From Bordetella parapertussis (lineage in GTDB: Bacteria; Pseudomonadota; Gammaproteobacteria; Burkholderiales; Burkholderiaceae_B): 42,133 bases of DNA. Position numbers and translations under genes: made by a program. The DNA is taken from the NCBI GenBank assembly GCA_945865935.1, contig CAMBFI010000022.1, positions 1 through 42,133 of the forward strand. Direction: 5' to 3'. Under the pieces are notes generated by a model, which did not search any database, was not told the DNA's origin, and was given only the letters and a program-made list of their open reading frames with translations. This document shows, one piece after another, positions 36,746-42,133 of this stretch; position 1 is the stretch's first letter; the number at the start of each line of letters is the position of its first letter.

Positions 36746-37753
36746 TCACAGCCATTTTGCCTGACGGAATTTATAAAACAAGGTCCCACAAATCGTACCC
36801 ATGAGACCCAAGATCAACAAGTAGCCATATTTCCATTGGAGTTCCGGCATGTACTCAAAGTTCATTCCATAAATACCGGCGATGGCCGTGGGCACCGCCA
36901 GAATGGCTGCCCACGCCGCCAGACGACGGGTGGTTTCGGTTTGCTTGGCCTGCTCGATCAGCATACCTGCCTCAAACGCAAAACTTAATCCATCACCCAA
37001 GTTATCCAACACGCGGTCCACTCGATTAACCCTGTCAGCGAGATCGGCAAACAACGGCCGCGCCGCGGCTTTAATCGGCAAAAACTCTCGATGGGATAAG
37101 CGACGACACACCTCCCCCAGTGGTGAAATCGCGTTGTGCATGCGCTGGAAATCTCGGCGCAGCTGATAGAGCCTTCTGACTTTAAGCTTTTCCAAGCCTC
37201 TTAAAATCATCGCCTGCTCCATCGGCTCGACGGCGCGTTCAAACATATCGTGCGCAAGGTTATAGCGATCAATCAACAGATCCAGCAACTCACAAACCAC
37301 AAAGGCGCTGCCCTGGGCTAGCTGGTCGGGTCTGCTCTCGAGTCGTTGTCGTAACGCCACATGGGAGGCGAGCGCACCACGACGCAGCGTAATCAGATAA
37401 TTTGACCCAATTAGAAACTGCGTCTCACCAAACGCTGGCAAGCCATCGGTGCTTCGCACTTCGACTGTCATCGCGACGACCAGCAGGGCCGCACCGTAAT
37501 CCATTACTTTGGGTACGCGGTGCTTGGCCGCCATATCCTGCCCAATCTCGGGCGCTAACCCTAGCTGCGCGACAATCCCGTCGATCAGGCTCGGGGCCGG
37601 GTCAAGCAGACCCGCCCATAAAAAGGAATTTTCAGCCTTAAGTGCAGCACTGATTTGTGTGACATCGACGGCGCGCCCTCGACCGTCAGGGCCGTACACG
37701 GAAGACGCCACGACCGCAGCAGAGGCATCAGGGACTGGAAGGGAGTCGGTCAT
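36746..37753 (-). CDS. corA: CorA-family magnesium/cobalt transporter
   Basis: Inner-membrane divalent cation channel-like transporter of 335 residues. A cytoplasmic N-terminal domain with long helices is followed by two C-terminal transmembrane helices. The signature YGMNFEYMPEL sits between them. The FLPIKAAARPLFADLADRVNRVDRVLDNLGDG stretch (in parts) is typical of the stalk helices. Family members also include zinc exporters (ZntB), so the ion is not certain. I chose the ATG at 37753 because GGATG lies before it; an ATG three codons upstream also exists. Confidence 0.88.
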   Translation of the reverse strand: MTDSLPVPDASAAVVASSVYGPDGRGRAVDVTQISAALKAENSFLWAGLLDPAPSLIDGIVAQLGLAPEIGQDMAAKHRVPKVMDYGAALLVVAMTVEVRSTDGLPAFGETQFLIGSNYLITLRRGALASHVALRQRLESRPDQLAQGSAFVVCELLDLLIDRYNLAHDMFERAVEPMEQAMILRGLEKLKVRRLYQLRRDFQRMHNAISPLGEVCRRLSHREFLPIKAAARPLFADLADRVNRVDRVLDNLGDGLSFAFEAGMLIEQAKQTETTRRLAAWAAILAVPTAIAGIYGMNFEYMPELQWKYGYLLILGLMGTICGTLFYKFRQAKWL

Positions 37754-37897
37754 TAAAAACATCCAAAAATAAAAAGCGGCCTCACGACAGCATGCAAGAC
37801 AGATTCAAAAGGTCATTTAGCGTGATTTAATGTAAAAAACGACGCCAGCCAAGCAACGCACACGGCATATCAGACCACATTCGAGCAAAGTTTAACC
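37754..37897. promoter_or_regulatory. Divergent intergenic region corA / hydroxyacid dehydrogenase
   Basis: 144 bp that must hold promoters for both directions. On the plus strand TTCAAA (37804-37809) and TAATGT (37828-37833), 18 nt apart, are a weak candidate. I see no clear operator. Confidence 0.3.
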
Positions 37898-38845
37898 ATG
37901 CAGATTGTATTTTTAGATAGCGACACCATCCCGAACCCGCTTCCCGTACCAACTTGGGCCACGAAATGGACAAACTGCCCCGCCACTGCCCCTGGCGCCG
38001 AGGCAGCAATCCAAGCGCTGGGCACTGCGGAACTGTGCATCACCAATAAAGTCAAAATCACCGCGGACGTTCTCGCCGGTGCACCCAACTTGAAATTCGT
38101 GTGCGTCGCAGCAACTGGGTACGACTGCGTTGATCTCCATGCCTGCCGCACGCACGGGGTCGTCGTATCCAATGTCCCCGGCTACTCGCGGCAAAGCGTC
38201 GGCGAAGGCGTGATTGCATTTATTTTCGCGCTGCGCCGTGGGCTCCCCTACTATCAGACCGAGGGGCGCCAACAATGGCCAAGCTCTTCACACTTCTGTG
38301 TGCACGGTGCACCGGTGTTGAATATCAAAGGCGCAACGCTCGGGGTATTCGGCAAAGGCGCGATTGGCACAGAAGTCGCGACGCTTGCGCAAGCGCTTGG
38401 CATGAAGGTCCTGTTTGGTGAACACCGTGGTGCGCAAGTCGTTCGGCCAGGCTATGTCACCTTCGAACAACTGCTTGCCCAGAGCGATATCATCACCCTT
38501 CATTGCCCATTGACCGCAGACACGCGCGGCCTCATCGGCACGAAGGAACTTGCCCAAATGAAACCAGGAGCGATGCTGATCAACACCGCACGTGGACCAC
38601 TCATCGACGAAACGGCGGTTGGCGATGCGCTGTTAAGCGGCCATTTAGGCGGCGTCGCGCTAGATGTACTCGCGAGCGAACCGCCGGCCGCCGAGCATCC
38701 ACTGCTGCAAATGCACTTGCCTAACCTGATCATTACCCCCCACATCACGTGGGCGAACGAAGACGGAATGTCTAGACTGATTCAGGGCATCCTTGGCAAT
38801 CTAAATGCCTTCGTACAAGGCAAGCCGATCAACGTCGTAAGCTAA
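37898..38845 (+). CDS. D-2-hydroxyacid dehydrogenase (glycerate dehydrogenase/hydroxypyruvate reductase type)
   Basis: NAD(P)-dependent reductase of 2-keto acids, 315 residues. The Rossmann motif is GVFGKGAIGTEVA, though preceded by NIKGATL rather than the commoner ELxGKTL. The catalytic triad is Arg in INTARGPLID, Glu in VLASEPP and His in ITPHITWAN. The substrate-loop segment VAATGYDCVDLHAC fits glycerate or hydroxypyruvate enzymes. First gene of a plus-strand set with the AtuA pair and a Bug receptor, so its real substrate may be an uptake product or pathway intermediate of that set. Substrate is not decided by sequence. Confidence 0.9.
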   Translation: MQIVFLDSDTIPNPLPVPTWATKWTNCPATAPGAEAAIQALGTAELCITNKVKITADVLAGAPNLKFVCVAATGYDCVDLHACRTHGVVVSNVPGYSRQSVGEGVIAFIFALRRGLPYYQTEGRQQWPSSSHFCVHGAPVLNIKGATLGVFGKGAIGTEVATLAQALGMKVLFGEHRGAQVVRPGYVTFEQLLAQSDIITLHCPLTADTRGLIGTKELAQMKPGAMLINTARGPLIDETAVGDALLSGHLGGVALDVLASEPPAAEHPLLQMHLPNLIITPHITWANEDGMSRLIQGILGNLNAFVQGKPINVVS

Positions 38846-38864
38846 CAAAAACCGAGAGCCCTTC

Positions 38865-40232
38865 ATGAGCAAAACAAAAACAGATAAGCCGCTTTATGTC
38901 GGCTGCGCAACGGGATTTTCGGGCGACCGAACCGACGGTGCCGGACCTGTTGTCGACACACTTATCGCGCTTGGCGGCGGAGTTTTAAATTTCGAGACGC
39001 TGGCTGAGCGCACGCTTGCGCTTGCACAAATTGAAAAACGTAAGAACCCACAGATGGGGTACGAGCCGCTTCTCGATGATCTCGTCGGCCCCGTCTTGCA
39101 GCGCTGTCTCGAGCACAATATCCAGATCGTGAGCAATTTCGGTGCGGCCAATCCCCAGGCCGCCGCGCAGCGCATCTTCGCCTTGGCGCGTATGCAAGGC
39201 TTGCGTGTGCCGCGTATTGCAGTCGTGCACGGTGACGATTTAACCAAACCTGAGCAACTGAAATTTCTGCTTAAAAAACTCGGCACCGATATCGATCCGT
39301 CGCGTGTCGTAAGCGCCAACGCCTACATTGGTGCCTTTGAAATCGCACAAGCCTTGAACGACGGCGCTGATGTTGTCGTGACAGGTCGCGTCTCAGACCC
39401 CTCTCTCACCTTGGGCCCTGCGATCGCGCACTTCGGGTGGGCCATGGACGATTGGCACAAAATGGGGTGCGGCACCATGGCCGGACACATGTTGGAGTGC
39501 GGCACACAGGTCTCCGGTGGGTATTACTGCGTCCCCGGGCAAAAGCCCGTGCCCGATATGCACCGGATCGGTTTTCCGATTGCAGAGATACGCGCAGATG
39601 GCAGCTTCTCTGTCTTCAAGGCCGACAACACCGGAGGCCGTGTGGATGATCGAACCGGACGCGAGCAGATCCTCTATGAGGTCCATGATCCAGCCAAATA
39701 CCTGACACCAGACGTGACTGCCGATATTACGGAAGTCACGATTACCTCAGAAGGCGCAGATCGTATTCGTGTTGACGGTGTCACGGGACACGCTCGACCC
39801 GCCGAGCTGAAGGTCAACGTTTGTTACGACAACGGCTATCTCGCTGAAGCAGAAATTTCCTATGCAGGCTTTCAAGCGCGCGAGCGCGCAGCGCTTGCGG
39901 GCGAAACTGTGCGCAAACGTATCGGCCATCTTTTGCCACTTCGCATTGACCTCATTGGTGCGATTAGTATTTTTGGTGATGATGCCGGCGAGTTGATGCG
40001 CCAGGGGCTGCCCGAATCACGCGATGTTCGTTTGCGTGTAGCCGGTGTGCACTTACAGAAAGAAGTAGCTGAAAAAATTCTGCGCGATGTGACCTCGCTG
40101 TACTGTTGTGGTCCTGCCGGTGGCGGTGGAGTGCGCACCTCCTTGCGCCCTCGCCTCGATACCTTGTCTTGCACGATTCCCCGCGAGGCCGTACCTTGTG
40201 GCTACAGTTTTGCACAGGAGCAACACCCATGA
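38865..40232 (+). CDS. AtuA-family (DUF1446) acyl-CoA metabolism protein, main domain
   Basis: The 455-residue protein matches the acyclic terpene utilisation AtuA family (DUF1446). Segments seen are YVGCATGFSGDRTDGAGPVV, IVSNFGAANPQAAAQRI, VVVTGRVSDPSLTLGPAIAHFGW and GHMLECGTQVSGGYYC. AtuA in Pseudomonas belongs to citronellol/geranyl-CoA degradation, but its reaction is not known to me and many homologues occur outside terpene pathways. No other atu gene (carboxylase, dehydrogenase) is nearby, so terpene use is not supported here. It overlaps the next gene by 4 nt (ATGA), and that gene encodes what is often the C-terminal part. Confidence 0.87.
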   Translation: MSKTKTDKPLYVGCATGFSGDRTDGAGPVVDTLIALGGGVLNFETLAERTLALAQIEKRKNPQMGYEPLLDDLVGPVLQRCLEHNIQIVSNFGAANPQAAAQRIFALARMQGLRVPRIAVVHGDDLTKPEQLKFLLKKLGTDIDPSRVVSANAYIGAFEIAQALNDGADVVVTGRVSDPSLTLGPAIAHFGWAMDDWHKMGCGTMAGHMLECGTQVSGGYYCVPGQKPVPDMHRIGFPIAEIRADGSFSVFKADNTGGRVDDRTGREQILYEVHDPAKYLTPDVTADITEVTITSEGADRIRVDGVTGHARPAELKVNVCYDNGYLAEAEISYAGFQARERAALAGETVRKRIGHLLPLRIDLIGAISIFGDDAGELMRQGLPESRDVRLRVAGVHLQKEVAEKILRDVTSLYCCGPAGGGGVRTSLRPRLDTLSCTIPREAVPCGYSFAQEQHP

Positions 40233-40594
40233 GCACCACCGTCAAACTTGCGCTCTACCAGCTCGCACACAGCCGCGCGGGCGACAAAGGCAACACCTCC
40301 AACATCAGCGTCATCGCCTGGGACGCCGAGTGCTACGCACTTCTGGTGGAACAAATGACCGAAACGCGCGTTGCGCAATGGTTTGGCTATCGTCACCCAA
40401 AGAATGTGGCACGCTACTTGCTTCCTAAACTTGAAGCGATGAACTTTGTTCTTGAGGGTATTCTTGATGGAGGCGTCAATGATGCACTGAATCTAGACAC
40501 ACATGGCAAAGGCTTATCATTTTGGATGCTCGACATGCCCATTGATGTACCCCAGACTCTCGCGGCGCGTCTAGCTGTCAAAGAATACGATTAA
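40229..40594 (+). CDS. AtuA-associated small protein (AtuA C-terminal-like domain)
   Basis: The 121-residue protein starts MSTTVKLALYQLAHSRAGDKGNTSNISVIAW. The HSRAGDKGNTSNI phrase is the hallmark of the C-terminal domain of long AtuA proteins. Here it is a separate gene, with its ATG overlapping the AtuA stop by 4 nt, so the two products very likely form one complex in equal amounts. A longer in-frame start would lie inside atuA and encode nothing conserved. Biochemical function is unknown. Confidence 0.88.
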   Translation: MSTTVKLALYQLAHSRAGDKGNTSNISVIAWDAECYALLVEQMTETRVAQWFGYRHPKNVARYLLPKLEAMNFVLEGILDGGVNDALNLDTHGKGLSFWMLDMPIDVPQTLAARLAVKEYD

Positions 40595-40647
40595 AGGCCA
40601 CACTCACTACCCTAAGTCCCTTTCATACAACTATCGGAGTACTTTAC

Positions 40648-41625
40648 ATGAGCGCTCGCCGTAATATCTTAATCACTACTCTTGGCATCGTCGGCACATT
40701 TTTTTCAGCCGCGTCGATGGCGCAGACCTATCCCAGCAAGCCAATCAAGCTAGTCATCCCGTTCCCCGCCGGCGGAGCCACCGACATCGTCGGCCGCGTG
40801 GTGGCCCAACAGCTCGGTGTTGAGCTTGGACAAACTGTTGTGGTGGATAACCGTGCGGGCGCTGCCGGCGTGATCGGATCGGAATCGGTTGCGCGCGCAG
40901 CACCGGATGGTTACACCATTCTTCTGTCGACTTCGAGCACGCACACCATTGGACCGATCTTAAACTCCAAGATCCCCTATTCGCCGATCAAAGACTTCAC
41001 ACCGATTATGTACCTCGCAGCGTCACCACAAGTGGTGGTAGTTCCGCTGTCATCGCCGGCAAAAACACTGCCAGAGCTGATTGATTACATCAAAAAAAAT
41101 CCTGGTAAATTAAACTTCGGCTCCGCGGGAACGGGAGGGATTCCACATCTCTCTACCGAGCGCTTCCTAGCGATGACGGGCACAAAAATGACACACGTGC
41201 CTTATAAGGGCACGGCTCTCGCCATGCCAGACCTGATGGCTGGCCGCTTAGATTTGATGTTTGATTCGATTTCAGTGTCGCTACCCCACATTCGCGATGG
41301 CAAGGTACGTGCTTTAGCGGTGACCTCACCAAAACCGTCTTCCGTTGCGCCTAATATTCCAACCCTATCGCAGTTTGTTCCGGGTTATGAGTCACTAACT
41401 TGGTTTGGCGTCTTTGGCCCAGCTGGGCTGCCACCCACAATTCAAGACAAACTCAATCAAGCCTTGAATAAAGCCATTCAGAATCCAGCCTTGTTGGCTC
41501 AGTTTGCGAAGCTTGGGTTTGATGCCGCTGGGGGCACCCCCGCAGAGTTTGCAAAAAAAATGGCTGATGAGACCGTGATGTGGCGGAAAGTCATTACTGA
41601 CGGCAATATTACGATCGAGAAGTAG
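40648..41625 (+). CDS. Bug-family periplasmic solute receptor (tripartite tricarboxylate transporter type)
   Basis: The 325-residue protein has a signal peptide (cleavage expected after SMA near residue 24) and the Bug/TctC fold: TYPSKPIKLVIPFPAGGATDIVGR, VVVDNRAGAAGVIGSE, APDGYTILL, NFGSAGTGG and HVPYKGTALAMPDLMAG. Bug receptors bind carboxylates and related small molecules. No TctA/TctB membrane genes are in view, as is common for the expanded Bug families of Alcaligenaceae. GGAG precedes the ATG. It follows the AtuA pair by 53 nt with no terminator between, so its ligand probably feeds that pathway. Confidence 0.93.
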   Translation: MSARRNILITTLGIVGTFFSAASMAQTYPSKPIKLVIPFPAGGATDIVGRVVAQQLGVELGQTVVVDNRAGAAGVIGSESVARAAPDGYTILLSTSSTHTIGPILNSKIPYSPIKDFTPIMYLAASPQVVVVPLSSPAKTLPELIDYIKKNPGKLNFGSAGTGGIPHLSTERFLAMTGTKMTHVPYKGTALAMPDLMAGRLDLMFDSISVSLPHIRDGKVRALAVTSPKPSSVAPNIPTLSQFVPGYESLTWFGVFGPAGLPPTIQDKLNQALNKAIQNPALLAQFAKLGFDAAGGTPAEFAKKMADETVMWRKVITDGNITIEK

Positions 41626-42133
41626 GCCGTTTGAGCGCCAGAAGCTTCAAGGCTAGGCTCGCGAGGTAAAGAACCACCAGCGTGCCTAGCAAGTCCCCCA
41701 CGAGCATGGGCAACATGCCTGAAAGAATATCTGGGGCATGGCCAGAAAAGAAAAAATAGACATTGTGCGGGACGACATTACATATTGCACCTGCCACTGC
41801 AAAGATAATGAGCTGCGTCGGCCGCAGCCCTGCAAAGTCCTCCTCTAACCCCAGCCATTGCGTACAGAAGCGAACTGCTGCTAACGGACCCAATGCGGAT
41901 AAAGCGGCGATCGCAATCGCGTCTTCCCACGCCGAGTGCAACACCATGTCATTAGTCAACAACGCGCCGACGAATAAGCCGATTGCACCCACCCAACCAA
42001 GTGCCATCACCGCCAGCATACGTATCGCAGCAGGTAAGAAAATCCAGTGAATGACTTTACTGACAGATAAGTTTGAAAATAGCCAATCGTTGGCATAGAA
42101 CAAGCATGTCCAGAGCACGGCTACGGCTAGCCC
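41609..42133 (-). CDS. Polytopic membrane protein, possibly MASE1-like (N-terminus may lie beyond the window)
   Basis: Minus-strand frame open to the right edge. It holds about 170 visible residues with four or five hydrophobic segments, among them IFLPAAIRMLAVMALGWVG, AVAGAICNVVPHNVYFFF and LLGTLVVLYLASLALKLL. The FLPAAIR...G..GLFVGALL and GDLLGTLVV phrases recall the MASE1 sensory membrane domain, but no signalling domain follows; it ends in a short basic tail. A GTG at 42116-42118 could be the start, or the gene may continue past the edge. Its 3' end overlaps the Bug gene end by 17 bp in convergent orientation. Confidence 0.6.
   Translation of the reverse strand, partial: GLAVAVLWTCLFYANDWLFSNLSVSKVIHWIFLPAAIRMLAVMALGWVGAIGLFVGALLTNDMVLHSAWEDAIAIAALSALGPLAAVRFCTQWLGLEEDFAGLRPTQLIIFAVAGAICNVVPHNVYFFFSGHAPDILSGMLPMLVGDLLGTLVVLYLASLALKLLALKRPTSRS

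Noticed and set aside
1-42133. Mobile elements, CRISPR arrays, tRNA genes, toxin-antitoxin or phage defence genes
   Set aside because: I looked for transposases, terminal inverted repeats, regularly spaced repeats and typical defence domains and found none I could support.

Overview
The window looks like a chromosomal segment of a betaproteobacterium, most likely Burkholderiales and probably Alcaligenaceae-like. This rests on recognised protein families and gene order: an EarP/EF-P pair with Arg32, a DUF2863 gene, a Bug-type (tripartite tricarboxylate transporter) binding protein, a GntR gene between the sdh operon and mdh, and AcnD/PrpF-type propionate genes. No search was run. I see no insertion sequences, phage genes, tRNA, rRNA or CRISPR.

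Layout. (1) 1-6235, minus strand: odhA-odhB-lpdA (2-oxoglutarate dehydrogenase) followed by zapE, which runs off the left edge. (2) 6514-8799, plus: maeB, ending at a hairpin terminator shared with the convergent operon. (3) 8891-13840, minus: sdhC-sdhD-sdhA-sdhB-sdhE-gltA. (4) 13933-14712, minus: a GntR/HutC-type regulator. (5) 14928-21920, plus: mdh, a terminator-like hairpin, then the methylcitrate cycle genes prpB-prpC-acnD-prpF. (6) 22002-22666: a two-gene unit, a small membrane protein and a small acetyltransferase-like protein. (7) 22799-25378: acnB. Regions 1-7 together encode most of the oxidative TCA cycle and the methylcitrate cycle. (8) 25527-28510, plus: DUF2863, earP, efp. (9) 28572-29641, minus: a small coiled-coil membrane protein, a YkgJ-type cysteine-cluster protein and a DUF1178 protein. 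(10) 29713-36681, minus: an exported thermonuclease, a lipoprotein peptide-binding protein, a permease and a fused permease/double-ATPase, all with overlapping ends. (11) 36746-37753, minus: corA. (12) 37898-41625, plus: a D-2-hydroxyacid dehydrogenase, a split AtuA pair and a Bug receptor. (13) A membrane protein cut by the right edge.

The strongest non-coding signal is a shared 20-bp sequence, GTCTTATATAAGATATAAGA. It occurs in front of mdh (14768-14787) and acnB (22710-22729). In both places it ends 3 bp upstream of a recognisable -35 box with a 17-bp spacer to the -10. Because one copy lies beside gntR, I propose that it is the operator of that regulator and that it ties mdh, acnB and gntR into one TCA regulon. 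Other points worth checking are the permease-ATPase-ATPase fusion, the binding protein with both a lipid anchor and a C-terminal membrane helix, the possible switch in the efp leader and the split AtuA/Bug carboxylate cluster. Most of the window is conserved central metabolism, and I found no clear evidence of a wholly new system.
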